A DNA stretch of 64,000 nucleotides from Verrucomicrobiota bacterium (lineage in GTDB: Bacteria > Verrucomicrobiota > Verrucomicrobiia > Opitutales > Opitutaceae). The position numbers and the translations under genes were made by a program. The stretch spans positions 93,215-157,214 of the forward strand of contig JAQGOP010000032.1 of the NCBI GenBank assembly GCA_028293545.1, written 5' to 3'. Shown here piece by piece: positions 26,048-35,383 of the stretch; the stretch's first letter is position 1, and the number at the start of each line of letters is the position of its first letter. A model generated the notes under the pieces. That model saw only the letters and a program-made list of their open reading frames with translations, was not told the DNA's origin and made no database searches.

Positions 26048-26764
26048 ATGGCTTGCGACCTTATCCTTGTCCTCGACGCCCCATCCCCGCTCGAAGTCAC
26101 CCCCGCGCTCCGCCAGCTCCAAGGCACCGTCCGGTGGGTGAAGATTGGCTTGGAAATGTTCACCGCCTGCGGCCCCGACTGCGTCCGCGAAATCGCGGGT
26201 CTCGGTTTCAAGATTTTCCTCGATCTCAAGCTCCACGATATCCCGAACACCGTGGCAAAATCGGTGGAATCCGTGTCCAGCCTTCCCATCCACATGCTGA
26301 CCGTCCACACGAGCGGCGGCCGCGAAATGATGCAGTGGGCGGCGAAGGCCCAGCAGCAGCATGCCCCGGGTCTCCTGCTGCTCGGCGTCACGGTGCTGAC
26401 CTCGACGAGTGCCGCCGGCCTCGCCGAAACCGGGGTGGCCGACTCGCCCGAGGCCCAGGTCCTCCGCCTCGGGCGCCTCGCGATCGACTCCGGGCTGCGC
26501 GGCCTGGTGTGTTCGCCGCTCGAGATTTCCCCGCTCCGCGGCATCCTGCCGAACGACGTCCAGCTCGTGACACCCGGGATCCGCCCGCGTGGCGCGAGCG
26601 TCGACGACCAAAGCCGCATCATGACCCCTTCCGCTGCCGCCGAAGCCGGCGCCAACTTCCTGGTCGTCGGCCGCCCCATTTTCCAGGCCCCCGACCCGGT
26701 CGGAGCCGCCAAAGCCATCCTCGCCGAACTCGGGAGGGCAGAGGCTAAAGGCGTGAAGGGTTGA
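26048..26764 (+). CDS. pyrF: Orotidine 5'-phosphate decarboxylase
   Basis: PyrF decarboxylates OMP to UMP, the last step of de novo pyrimidine synthesis. The 238-residue TIM barrel has LILVLDAPS at the start, the catalytic set DLKLHDIPNTV (Asp-x-Lys-x-x-Asp) and the phosphate-binding TPGIRPRG and VVGRPIF segments. The ATG at 26048 is chosen because the conserved strand begins two residues later; the longer frame overlaps the divergent ispE gene. The final residues (AEAKGVKG) are encoded by a purine-rich stretch that forms one arm of an inverted repeat with the downstream CT-rich leader. Confidence 0.94.
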   Translation: MACDLILVLDAPSPLEVTPALRQLQGTVRWVKIGLEMFTACGPDCVREIAGLGFKIFLDLKLHDIPNTVAKSVESVSSLPIHMLTVHTSGGREMMQWAAKAQQQHAPGLLLLGVTVLTSTSAAGLAETGVADSPEAQVLRLGRLAIDSGLRGLVCSPLEISPLRGILPNDVQLVTPGIRPRGASVDDQSRIMTPSAAAEAGANFLVVGRPIFQAPDPVGAAKAILAELGRAEAKGVKG

Positions 26765-26853
26765 AATGATTAATTGTTCAGCCTTCCGACCTTCGCCTTT
26801 CAACTTTCCGCTTCCCACCCTTCACTCCTTTTCCTTTTCAGCCCTTCGTCTTC
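26748..26853. repeat. Inverted arms GGCTAAAGG... / ...CAGCCTTC, CT-rich leader of ispD
   Basis: The 3' end of pyrF carries AGGCTAAAGGCGTGAAGGGT and the gap beyond it carries TTCAGCCTTCCGACC and CCTTTTCAGCCCTTCG. The gap is almost free of purines up to the ispD start codon, so ispD has no Shine-Dalgarno sequence. A similar TTCAGCC-rich leader precedes the ABC ATPase gene at 48419. Confidence 0.5.
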
Positions 26854-26854
26854 C

Positions 26855-27526
26855 ATGAGCCGCACCGCCGTCATCCTCCTCGCCGCCGGCACCGGTGCAC
26901 GCATGAAGGGCATCGTTTCTGACAAGGTGCTGGTGCCGCTCGCGGGCCGGCCGGTTTTTGCGCATTCGGTCGCGGCGTTCATGGCCAGCAGCGTGGGCGA
27001 TTACTATGTCGTCGTTTACCGCGACCCGCGGCAGATGACCGAGTTGATGGCGTACGCGCCGACCCCTTCCGCCCTGGTCCAGGGCGGGCGCGAGCGGCAG
27101 GACTCGGTGATGAATGCGCTGGCCGCGCTGCCCGACGACATCGCGCATGTTTTCATCCACGATTGCGCGCGTCCCTTGGTGCGACCCGAGCAACTCGTCG
27201 CCCTCCACAAGATCGTGCGCCGCGAGGCCGCGGTCGTGCTGGCTCATCGGGTCACCGACACGATCAAACAGCATTCCGACGACGCGCGGCTGCGCACGCT
27301 CGATCGCTCGCGCCTGTGGGCGATGGAAACCCCGCAGGTCTTTTCGCGCGAGCTGATCGTCCGCGCTTACGCCCGCGTCGCGGCACGGCACTTGCGCGTG
27401 ACCGACGACGCGTCCGCCGTGGAAAAACTCGGGCACCCGGTCGCACTGCTGGAGAATCCGCATCCGAATCCGAAAATCACCACGCCGGCTGATTTGGCGT
27501 ACCTCGAATTTCTTTTCGCGCAGTGA
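26855..27526 (+). CDS. ispD: 2-C-methyl-D-erythritol 4-phosphate cytidylyltransferase
   Basis: IspD transfers CMP from CTP to methylerythritol phosphate, the third MEP-pathway step. The 223-residue product has the nucleotidyltransferase start LLAAGTGARMKG, the second-site motif FIHDCARPLV and the ETPQVF segment near the active site. The ATG at 26855 follows directly on the CT-rich leader; a longer frame from 26774 would translate that leader and is rejected. ispF follows after 34 bp, the common ispDF arrangement. Confidence 0.94.
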   Translation: MSRTAVILLAAGTGARMKGIVSDKVLVPLAGRPVFAHSVAAFMASSVGDYYVVVYRDPRQMTELMAYAPTPSALVQGGRERQDSVMNALAALPDDIAHVFIHDCARPLVRPEQLVALHKIVRREAAVVLAHRVTDTIKQHSDDARLRTLDRSRLWAMETPQVFSRELIVRAYARVAARHLRVTDDASAVEKLGHPVALLENPHPNPKITTPADLAYLEFLFAQ

Positions 27527-27560
27527 ACCCTTCCCGCCATTTCGCCGGGATCCCCCACCG

Positions 27561-28040
27561 ATGAGTTTTCGCGTCGGCCATGGTTACGATATTCACCGGG
27601 TCGCGGCGGGGCGGCCGCTGGTTCTCGGCGGCGTGAAGTTCGACACGCCCTTTGGATTGGACGGTCACTCCGATGCCGACTGCCTGACCCATGCGATCTG
27701 CGACGCCATCCTGGGTGCCGCGGCGCTGCCCGACATCGGCCATTTTTTTCCCGACACCGACCCGGCGTTCAAAGGCATCGATTCCCAGGCCTTGCTGCGC
27801 CGCGTCGTCAGCGAAGTCAGGAAACTCGGCTTCGATATCCTCAACATCGATGCGACCCTGGTTGCCGAAAAACCGAAGATCGCGCCGCGCCTGGCGGAAA
27901 TGAAAGCGGCGCTCGCCGCCTCGACCGGGCTGATGGCCGATGAGATCGGCCTCAAGGCCACGACCAATGAAGGGGTTGACGACATCGGCCGCGGGCTCGC
28001 GATCGCCGCGCACGCCGTTGTCCTCGTGAAGAAGTCCTGA
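27561..28040 (+). CDS. ispF: 2-C-methyl-D-erythritol 2,4-cyclodiphosphate synthase
   Basis: IspF cyclises CDP-methylerythritol phosphate to methylerythritol cyclodiphosphate, the fifth MEP-pathway step. The 159-residue product has the metal ligands in GHGYDIHR (D10, H12), the LDGHSDADCLTHAICDA motif with the third ligand, and the C-terminal ATTNEGVD segment. The gene continues the ispD operon. The first oligopeptide-binding gene starts on the last base of its stop codon (TGATG), so transcription probably reads on into the transporter genes. Confidence 0.95.
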   Translation: MSFRVGHGYDIHRVAAGRPLVLGGVKFDTPFGLDGHSDADCLTHAICDAILGAAALPDIGHFFPDTDPAFKGIDSQALLRRVVSEVRKLGFDILNIDATLVAEKPKIAPRLAEMKAALAASTGLMADEIGLKATTNEGVDDIGRGLAIAAHAVVLVKKS

Positions 28041-29683
28041 TGTCGCGTTCCACCGCTGGCGATCCCCGCCGTTTTTTCCCGCGCTGCAGCCGCCTGCTGG
28101 CCGCATTGATTGCGATCACCGCCGGCTGCGAGAAACGCGAAACCGCCGTGCGCAGCGGCAATCGCGAGCAGGTCCTGCATCGCGGCATCGGGTCGGAAGT
28201 GAGCGACCTCGATCCGCAGCTCGCCTCGACGATCGCCGAAGGCGACGTCGCTTCGGCCCTGTTCGAGGGCTTGGTCGGGGAAGATCCCGTTGACCTGCAC
28301 CCGGTTCCCGGCGTGGCCCAAAGCTGGGAAATTTCCCCGGACCAGCTCACCTACACTTTCCACCTGCGCGAAAACGCGCGCTGGTCCGACGGCGCACCCG
28401 TCACCGCCACGGATTTCGCCGCGTCGTGGAAGCGCATGCTCACGCCGTCGCTCGGCGCGGGCAATGCGGACATGCTTTACCTGATCCAAGGCGCGGAGGC
28501 TTTCCACAAAGGCACGTCGAAGGAATTTTCCAAAGTCGGCATCACGATCGTCGACCCGCGCACCCTGCGGGTCATGCTCGAGCACCCGGCGCCGCAGTTT
28601 CTCTCGCTGCTGAGCCTGCCCACGTGGCTGCCGGTGCCACTGCAGGCAATCACCGCCGCCGGTGCCGCCGCGGAGCGCGGCAACCGCTGGACCCGGGCGG
28701 AGCATCTCGTGGGCAACGGTCCTTTCATGCTCAAATCGTGGCAGGCCAACCGCCGGATCGTCGTGGAAAAATCGCCGACGTATTGGGACGCCGCGCAGGT
28801 CCGGCTGAACGCGATCAATTTCTACCCCATCGAAAGCCTCGACGCCGAGGAACGCGCATTTCGCTCGGGTCAGCTGCACGTGACGTACGTGCTCCCGCTC
28901 GGCAAGGTGGAGGCCTACCGTCGCGACGCGCCCCAGTTCCTGCGCATCGACCCGTACCTGAACACCTACTTCCTCCGCCTCAACGTCCGGCGCCCGCCTT
29001 TCGGCGACGAACGCGTCCGGCAGGCGCTGGCCCAGGCGGTCGATCGCACGGGCCTCGTGGAAAAAATCCTGCACGGCGGCCAAAAAGCCGCGACCACCGT
29101 CACGCCGCCGGGCTTGCCGGGCTACACTCCTCCTCCCGGCCTCAAAACCGATTTCGACGCCGCCCGCCGCCTGCTCGCCGAGGCCGGTTATCCCGGCGGC
29201 AAGGGACTGCCCGCCTTGGAACTTCTTTATAACACCTCGGAGAATCACCGCACCCTCGCCGAGGCGATCCAGGAAATGTGGCGCCGCGAACTCGGCATCG
29301 AGGTGCGCCTCCAGAACCAGGAGTTCAAGGTGGTCCTCGATGAGCGCCGCGCCGGGCATTACCAGGTGCTGCTCTCGGATTGGGTCGGCGATTATCTCGA
29401 CGCCGCGACGTTCCTCGACCTTTGGCGCAGTGACAGCGGGAACAATCACACCGGCTGGTCCAGCGCGGATTACGACGCACGCCTGTTTGCCGCGGCGCGC
29501 GCGAGCGATCCCGCCGACCGCAACGCCCAGTTCCAAGAGGCCGAATCGCTCATGCTGGCCGCCGCCCCCGTGATTCCCCTCTACTATAATACCCATGTCT
29601 TCCTGCTCCAATCCTCGGTGAAAGGCTGGCACCCTACCCTCCTCGACCATCATCCTTACAAGCATGTGTGGTTGGAAGAATAA
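28040..29683 (+). CDS. OppA-type oligopeptide-binding lipoprotein 1
   Basis: A 547-residue extracytoplasmic solute-binding protein of family 5 that delivers oligopeptides (or similar ligands) to an ABC permease. A signal with lipobox (LIAITAGC, lipid-bearing cysteine about residue 30) anchors it in a membrane. SBP family features include SDLDPQLASTIAEGDV, the SWEISPDQLTYTFHLRENA strand set and the C-terminal PVIPLYYNTHVFLL. Its ATG shares a base with the ispF stop (TGATG). Two paralogues of nearly the same length follow, and then the permease genes. Confidence 0.9.
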   Translation: MSRSTAGDPRRFFPRCSRLLAALIAITAGCEKRETAVRSGNREQVLHRGIGSEVSDLDPQLASTIAEGDVASALFEGLVGEDPVDLHPVPGVAQSWEISPDQLTYTFHLRENARWSDGAPVTATDFAASWKRMLTPSLGAGNADMLYLIQGAEAFHKGTSKEFSKVGITIVDPRTLRVMLEHPAPQFLSLLSLPTWLPVPLQAITAAGAAAERGNRWTRAEHLVGNGPFMLKSWQANRRIVVEKSPTYWDAAQVRLNAINFYPIESLDAEERAFRSGQLHVTYVLPLGKVEAYRRDAPQFLRIDPYLNTYFLRLNVRRPPFGDERVRQALAQAVDRTGLVEKILHGGQKAATTVTPPGLPGYTPPPGLKTDFDAARRLLAEAGYPGGKGLPALELLYNTSENHRTLAEAIQEMWRRELGIEVRLQNQEFKVVLDERRAGHYQVLLSDWVGDYLDAATFLDLWRSDSGNNHTGWSSADYDARLFAAARASDPADRNAQFQEAESLMLAAAPVIPLYYNTHVFLLQSSVKGWHPTLLDHHPYKHVWLEE

Positions 29684-31301
29684 CGCGCCAGCGGCGAAGC
29701 TCGGTCGTCGTGCCCGCCGGCTGATCCTGATCGGGCTGGTCGCCGCCGGCGTCGTCGCCGGCTGCCGGAAGACCGAAGCGCCCGCCGCGGGCCGCGTGCT
29801 TCGCATCAGCCAGCGCAACGAGCCTTCGGACCTCGATCCCGCCCGCGCTTCGCTGCCCGATGAACTCTTCGTGATTCGCGCGCTGAGCGAAGGACTCGTC
29901 GCGCCTTCACCCGACAACGGCGCACCGCAACCGGCCGCCGCGGAATCCTGGGATATTTCCCCGGACGGATTGGCCTACACCTTCCACCTTCGCAAGGACG
30001 CCCGCTGGTCGAACGGCGAGGCGGTGACCGCCGCCGATTTCGTGGCTTCGTTTGAACGGGTGCTGACGCCGGCGACCGCCGCACCCAAGGCCCCGCTGCT
30101 CTTCATGGTCAGGAACGCCCGCGATTTCGCCGCGGGGAAAACAGGGTTCGCGTCGGTCGGATTTCACGCCGCCGACCCCGGCACGCTGACGATCACGCTC
30201 GAGCACCCGATGCCGCGGTTCCTCGCGTACGTCGCCAGCGGGCCGTGGATCCCGGTCAACCCGCGCATCGTCGAAAAGTTCGGGCGCAATTGGACGCGGC
30301 CGGAAAACTTCGTGGGCAACGGCGCTTTCACCCTCACCGAGTGGCATCCACACCAGCGCATCGTCGTCCGGCGAAACCCGGGATACCACGCGGCGAACCG
30401 CGTGTTGCTCGACGAGATTCGTTTCCTCGCCTTCGACAACGGCGATGCCGAGGAGCGCGCCTTCCGTGCGGGGCAGCTGGACGTGACGATGGCCATCCCG
30501 TTCACGAAACTCGACACCTACCAGCAGGAGCACCCGGGCGAGGCGCACCGCGGCCCGCTCGCCGAGACGAGGTACCTTTCATTCAACACGGGGCACGCGC
30601 CGCTCAACGATCCCCGCGTCCGCCGCGCGCTCTCGCTCGCCCTGAACCGCGCCGTCCTGGCCGAAAAAGTCCTGCACGGCGGCCAGCAGCCGACGATGCG
30701 CTTCGTGCCGCCGGCTTTGCGCGCGGCGGACGACGCCGACGACCCGGTTTCCTCCGCCGACTCGAACGCCCCCAACGCCGCTCGCGCCCTGCTCGCCGCG
30801 GCGGGATTTCCCGGGGGCCGGAAATTTCCCCGGCTCGAACTTTCGACGTGGCCGATCAACGCGCCGATTTCCGAGGCCATCCAGGCGATGTGGAAAAAAA
30901 CCCTCGGCATCGACGTCTCGCTCGTCTCGCGCGAGGCCAAGGTCCACATCGCCGCGCTTCGCGACGGGACCTATGACGTCGCCTTCATGACCGCCATTCC
31001 CGACGTGGCCGACGCCGCCAACCTGCTCTCGGACTTCACCACGGATTCGCCCGGCAATTATCCCCACTGGAGCGACGCCGCGTACGACGGCCTGATCCGC
31101 GACGCCGGGAACGCCGCCGACGCCTCGCAGCAGGCGCGCGTGCTCCGCCAAGCCGAGGTCCGGCTGACCGAGGAATCGCCGCTCGCACCGCTTTATTTCA
31201 ACACCACGAACTGGCTCATGCGTCCGGGCGTTCGCGGCTGGCACCAGGACGCGCTTTGGACACGTTTCTACCAGGACGTCTCGATCGATGAAAAAAAGTA
31301 G
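29664..31301 (+). CDS. OppA-type oligopeptide-binding lipoprotein 2
   Basis: A 545-residue paralogue of its two neighbours. The signal ends in the lipobox VAAGVVAGC (cysteine about residue 34). Shared family segments are EPSDLDPARASLPDEL, SWDISPDGLAYTFHLRKDA and PLAPLYFNTTNWLM. It overlaps the upstream gene by 20 bases. It is the most diverged of the three: its central region shows more substitutions at positions the other two share, for example TWPINAPISEAIQAMW where they have YNTSENHRTLAEAIQEMW-like text. That suggests a different ligand. Confidence 0.88.
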   Translation: MCGWKNNAPAAKLGRRARRLILIGLVAAGVVAGCRKTEAPAAGRVLRISQRNEPSDLDPARASLPDELFVIRALSEGLVAPSPDNGAPQPAAAESWDISPDGLAYTFHLRKDARWSNGEAVTAADFVASFERVLTPATAAPKAPLLFMVRNARDFAAGKTGFASVGFHAADPGTLTITLEHPMPRFLAYVASGPWIPVNPRIVEKFGRNWTRPENFVGNGAFTLTEWHPHQRIVVRRNPGYHAANRVLLDEIRFLAFDNGDAEERAFRAGQLDVTMAIPFTKLDTYQQEHPGEAHRGPLAETRYLSFNTGHAPLNDPRVRRALSLALNRAVLAEKVLHGGQQPTMRFVPPALRAADDADDPVSSADSNAPNAARALLAAAGFPGGRKFPRLELSTWPINAPISEAIQAMWKKTLGIDVSLVSREAKVHIAALRDGTYDVAFMTAIPDVADAANLLSDFTTDSPGNYPHWSDAAYDGLIRDAGNAADASQQARVLRQAEVRLTEESPLAPLYFNTTNWLMRPGVRGWHQDALWTRFYQDVSIDEKK

Positions 31302-31347
31302 GCTCTTCGCCTGCCTTCCGCTGGAAAAATAATCCCCGCCCAAGACG

Positions 31348-33000
31348 ATGATTTTAGTGCCGCGCCTGCGAACCCTTTCACTCCTCTGCGTTTGCTCCAT
31401 CCTCGCGGTGAGCTGCGCCAAAAAAGATCCAGGCGATCCCGCCAACACGACATCGGGCGGGACCACGAAAACTCCCACCCCGCAAGTCTGGCGCGTCGGG
31501 AACGGCGCGGAGCCCAAGGACCTCGACCCGCAAGTCATCACCGGCATTGCGGAACACAAGATCGTCACGGGCCTTTTCGAGGGGCTGGTGGCCGAGGATC
31601 CCAAGGACCTGCATCCGCTGCCCGGCCTCGCGGAGTCCTGGGAGATTTCCCCGGACGGCCTGGCCTACACGTTTCACCTGCGTGCCGGGCTGAGATGGTC
31701 GAACGGCGACCCGATCAGCGCCGACGATTTCGTCCAGACTTACCGCCGCGGGCTTACGCCCGCCTTCGGCTCCGAGTACTCGTATCTCCTTTGGTTCATG
31801 GTCGGAGCCGAAGCCTATAACAAGGGCACGCTGACGGATTTCTCGAAGGTCGGGGTGAAAGCGGTGGATGACCGCACGCTTCAAATCACCCTGCACCATC
31901 GGACGCCCTACCTGTTGAAAATCATCGCGAGCCACTACACGTGGAGTCCGCTGCCGGTGAAGGTCATCGCGAAATTTGGGCCCCTCGAACAGCGAGGCGG
32001 CAACTGGACGCGCGCCGGGAACCTCGTGAGCAGCGGCCCGTTTATCCTGAAGGAATGGCTGCCGCAGCAGCGCATCGTGCTCGAACGCAACCCGCTCTAT
32101 TGGGACGCGAAGACGGTGAAGCTCGACCAGATCATTTTCTATCCCATCGAGGAGCCTGCCACCGAGGAGCGGATGTTCCGCACCAAGCAGCTCGACATGA
32201 CCTATGAGCTTCCGCAGACGAAGCTCGCGACCTATCGGAAGGAGTACCCGGCCTCGCTGCGGATCGAGCCTTACCTCGGGGTTTATTTCTACCGTTTCAA
32301 TGTCAGTCGACCGCCGTTCAACGACAAACGCGTCCGCCAGGCGCTCTCGCTCGCGATCGATCGCGAGAGCATCGTGAAGAACGTCACGCGCGGCGACCAG
32401 CAGCCCGAGTACGCCATCAGTTATCCGGGCACCGCGGGTTACACCCCGCGCGCTCGTCTCACCGGCACCGTGGCCGACGCGCAGCGGCTGCTCGCCGAGG
32501 CGGGATTTCCCGGCGGCCGGAATTTTCCCACCGCCGAAGTCCTCTACAATACCTCGGACAACAATCGCGAGGTGGCCGAGGCGATCCAGGCGATGTGGCG
32601 CAAGAACCTCGGCATCGACGTCAAACTCGTGAACCAGGAATGGAAGGTCTACCTCGATTCGCAGCACACCCAGAATTACCAGATCCAGCGCAGCGGATGG
32701 ATCGCCGACTACGTCGACCCGCATGTCTTCCTGGAAATCTGGACCACCGGGAACGGCAACAACGACACGCTCTGGTCGAACGCCGAATACGATAAGCTTT
32801 TCGAACAGGCGATCGCCGCGAAGGATGACGCAGACCGCTACGAGATTTACCAGAAGATGGACGCCATCCTCGTCGATGAATTGCCGGTGATGCCGATCTT
32901 CTACTACACGCGCGTCCACGCTGTGAGTTCGCGGGTGAAAGGATATTATCCCACGCTCCTCGATAATCATCCGTACAAGTACATCTACATGGAGGATTGA
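31348..33000 (+). CDS. OppA-type oligopeptide-binding lipoprotein 3
   Basis: A 550-residue solute-binding lipoprotein with lipobox SILAVSC (cysteine about residue 23). It carries the family segments EPKDLDPQVITGIAEH, SWEISPDGLAYTFHLRAGL and PVMPIFYYTRVHAV, and is the closest of the three to classical OppA proteins as I know them. It ends 349 bp before oppB, and that gap holds a dispersed repeat, so the distance to the permease is larger than is usual in opp operons. Confidence 0.9.
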   Translation: MILVPRLRTLSLLCVCSILAVSCAKKDPGDPANTTSGGTTKTPTPQVWRVGNGAEPKDLDPQVITGIAEHKIVTGLFEGLVAEDPKDLHPLPGLAESWEISPDGLAYTFHLRAGLRWSNGDPISADDFVQTYRRGLTPAFGSEYSYLLWFMVGAEAYNKGTLTDFSKVGVKAVDDRTLQITLHHRTPYLLKIIASHYTWSPLPVKVIAKFGPLEQRGGNWTRAGNLVSSGPFILKEWLPQQRIVLERNPLYWDAKTVKLDQIIFYPIEEPATEERMFRTKQLDMTYELPQTKLATYRKEYPASLRIEPYLGVYFYRFNVSRPPFNDKRVRQALSLAIDRESIVKNVTRGDQQPEYAISYPGTAGYTPRARLTGTVADAQRLLAEAGFPGGRNFPTAEVLYNTSDNNREVAEAIQAMWRKNLGIDVKLVNQEWKVYLDSQHTQNYQIQRSGWIADYVDPHVFLEIWTTGNGNNDTLWSNAEYDKLFEQAIAAKDDADRYEIYQKMDAILVDELPVMPIFYYTRVHAVSSRVKGYYPTLLDNHPYKYIYMED

Positions 33001-33348
33001 TTCCGACGCAGAGAAACACGGGAAGCGTCGAGATCCCACCTCCCATGAAGCTTCAGATTTCTGCGGGTGGAACGCGTTGTCCCTAACGCGTTGAGCCGCT
33101 CCGTCCGCATTTCAACGTAGACGGAGCCCAACAGCGCCTTGCGGAGAAGTCGCTCCACCCTGCGACTTCGTAGCCGAATCAGAAAACGCGGCGCCCAGCC
33201 GCGACACTCTGCTGTTCGAAGTTCCATTGGAAGTTGGAGCTTGGAGCTTGGAATTTGACACTCGGCTCTCGGCGCCCGGCGCTTTCCGCCGCCCTCCTTC
33301 CCCAGAATCTCCTCGCAACCCACTTCCTCGTCCCCGCTACTTTTCCCG
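33001..33348. repeat. Gap with GTGGA/TCCAC-bounded repeat and reiterated TTGGAGC
   Basis: A ~104-bp element at 33067-33170 begins GTGGAACGCGTTG, contains CGCTCCGTCCGCATTT and CAGCGCCTTGCGGAGAAG, and ends CGCTCCACC; related copies lie at 46273 and 51041. After it, 33231-33257 holds two adjacent TTGGAGC words followed by TTGGAAT. No gene is visible between the third binding protein and oppB. Confidence 0.75.
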
Positions 33349-34266
33349 ATGCTTCGCTTCATCGCCCGCCGCTTCCTGGAAACGATTCCCGTCGTGCTCA
33401 TCATCATTACGGCGACGTTTTTCATGCTGCGCTTCGTCCCGGGCGGACCCTTCACCGCGGAGAAAGCCGTGACGCCGGAAATCCTGCGCAACCTTGAAGC
33501 GCACTACGGGCTGAACAAACCGCTGTTCCAGCAGTACACCGACTACCTCGTCAGCCTGTTGCACGGCGACCTTGGCCCGTCGTTCAAATACTCGAATCGC
33601 ACCGTCAACGAAATCATCGCGGACAAGCTCCCGGTCTCCCTCGAACTCGGGTCGCTGTCGCTTGTTGTGGCGTTGGTCATCGGGATTCCGCTCGGGGTCA
33701 TCGCCGCCATCCGCCGCAACTCGTGGATCGACTACCTGTGCTCCTCCTTCGCGATGATCGGCATCTGCGTGCCGACGTTCGTGCTCGGGCCCTTGCTCGT
33801 GCTGTTCTTCGCGATTCATCTCGGCTGGATGAATGCGTCGGGCTGGTACAGCCCGGTCGACCGCGTCCTTCCCTGCCTCACACTCGGTTGCGTCTACGCG
33901 GCGTATCTCGCGCGCCTCACCCGCGGGGGCATGCTCGAGGTGCTGAGCCTCGATTACATCCGCACCGCGCGCGCGAAAGGCGCCTCGGAAACGCGGGTGA
34001 TTTTCCGCCATGCCTTGCGCGGCGGCCTGCTGCCGGTGGTGACGTTTCTCGGGCCCGCCATCGCGGGCATCCTCACCGGTTCGTTTGTGATCGAGACCAT
34101 CTTCCAAATTCCTGGGCTGGGCCGCGAATTCATCACGAGCGTCTTCAATCGCGATTACACCTTGGTGCTCGGCACCGTGATGCTGTACGCGGGGCTCATC
34201 ATCGTGCTGAACCTGGCCGTCGATATCGCGCAGGTCTGGCTGAATCCAAAGCTGAAATTCGAATGA
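33349..34266 (+). CDS. oppB: Oligopeptide ABC transporter permease OppB
   Basis: A 305-residue inner-membrane permease of the binding-protein-dependent family. The N-terminus MLRFIARRFLETIPVVLIIITATFF is the typical OppB/DppB first helix; five more hydrophobic segments follow, with the EAA cytoplasmic loop around DYIRTARAKGASETRVIFRHALR that docks the ATPase. Length is standard. It pairs with oppC 56 bp downstream and with the binding proteins upstream. The ATPase partners are not in the window. Confidence 0.93.
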   Translation: MLRFIARRFLETIPVVLIIITATFFMLRFVPGGPFTAEKAVTPEILRNLEAHYGLNKPLFQQYTDYLVSLLHGDLGPSFKYSNRTVNEIIADKLPVSLELGSLSLVVALVIGIPLGVIAAIRRNSWIDYLCSSFAMIGICVPTFVLGPLLVLFFAIHLGWMNASGWYSPVDRVLPCLTLGCVYAAYLARLTRGGMLEVLSLDYIRTARAKGASETRVIFRHALRGGLLPVVTFLGPAIAGILTGSFVIETIFQIPGLGREFITSVFNRDYTLVLGTVMLYAGLIIVLNLAVDIAQVWLNPKLKFE

Positions 34267-34322
34267 GTCACGGCACGCCCACGTTTCACTTCGCGACTGG
34301 CCAAAGCTGATCCCGCCGCCCC

Positions 34323-35294
34323 ATGGTTTCGCTTTCACCCCAGTCGCTGCCCTCGGCCGATGTGTCGGTCGATCAGCTCGAGCATGGCTCCTCGCCCTGG
34401 CACGATGCCTGGATGCGGCTGCGCAAAAACCGCCCCGCCATCGTGGGCGCGGTGGTATTGATCGTCATCACGCTGCTCTGCATCGCCGGCCCGTGGTTTT
34501 CCCAATCGTACCGCGAGCAGGATCTCCAGCTGGTCGCGAGCGCCCCGAGCGGCGCGCATTGGCTGGGCACGGATGTGCTCGGTCGCGACCTGTTCGCGCG
34601 GATTCTTTTTGGCGGGCGCATCTCGCTGATGGTCGGCCTCGTCGCGACCGTGGTGGCGCTGACGATCGGGGTGACCTATGGCGCGGTCGCGGGATTCCTC
34701 GGCGGCAAGACCGATGCCGTGATGATGCGGATCGTGGACATCATCTACGCGCTGCCCTTCACGATTTTTGTCATTCTCCTGATGGTGTTCATGAAGGGCC
34801 CGGCGGAGCACATCGATTCGTGGCTGCGCAACACTGCGCACCTCGACGGCTGGCAGGGGTTCGGCAACATCCTCCTGCTCTTCGCCGCGATCGGCGCGGT
34901 GGAATGGCTGACCATGGCCCGGATCGTCCGCGGGCAGGTGCTCTCGATCAAGCGCATGGAGTTCATCGAGGCCGCGCGCGCTCTGGGTTACGGCCGGCGC
35001 CGGATCATTTTCCGCCACATCATCCCCAACGTGCTCGGGCCGATCATCGTGTACGCCACGCTGACGGTGCCGGCGGTCATGCTGCTCGAGGCCTTCCTCA
35101 GTTTCCTCGGCCTCGGCGTGCAGCCGCCCATGAGTTCGTGGGGCTGGCTGATCAAGGAAGGCTCGGAAAAGATGGAGGAATTCTGGTGGCTCCTGGTTTT
35201 TCCCGGCGGAGTTTTCTCACTCACGCTTTTCTCGCTCAACTTCCTCGGCGACGGCCTGCGCGACGCCTTGGACGTCCGCGCCTCCAAGGACTAA
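34323..35294 (+). CDS. oppC: Oligopeptide ABC transporter permease OppC
   Basis: A 323-residue permease with the OppC/DppC N-terminal extension (WHDAWMRLRKNRPAIVGAVV) followed by the transporter core. LGTDVLGRDLFARILFGGRISL is the family hallmark and EAARALGYGRRRIIFRHIIPN is the EAA loop. It forms the pore with OppB. Next comes a MsbA-type exporter gene rather than oppD/oppF, so the ATPases are either encoded elsewhere or borrowed from another transporter. Confidence 0.93.
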   Translation: MVSLSPQSLPSADVSVDQLEHGSSPWHDAWMRLRKNRPAIVGAVVLIVITLLCIAGPWFSQSYREQDLQLVASAPSGAHWLGTDVLGRDLFARILFGGRISLMVGLVATVVALTIGVTYGAVAGFLGGKTDAVMMRIVDIIYALPFTIFVILLMVFMKGPAEHIDSWLRNTAHLDGWQGFGNILLLFAAIGAVEWLTMARIVRGQVLSIKRMEFIEAARALGYGRRRIIFRHIIPNVLGPIIVYATLTVPAVMLLEAFLSFLGLGVQPPMSSWGWLIKEGSEKMEEFWWLLVFPGGVFSLTLFSLNFLGDGLRDALDVRASKD

Positions 35295-35383
35295 CCCTGC
35301 CGGCAGCCCGGGTTTGGTCCGCTAAACCGCAGGGTTGAAGCGCACCGGGCGCTCCCCCAGCTTTCCCGCCTTAGCGCGCCGAC

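Noticed and set aside
27665..29917. 750-codon minus-strand frame opposite ispF and the first OppA gene
   Set aside because: Arg/Gly/Ala-rich text with no domain; both real genes on the plus strand have full family signatures.
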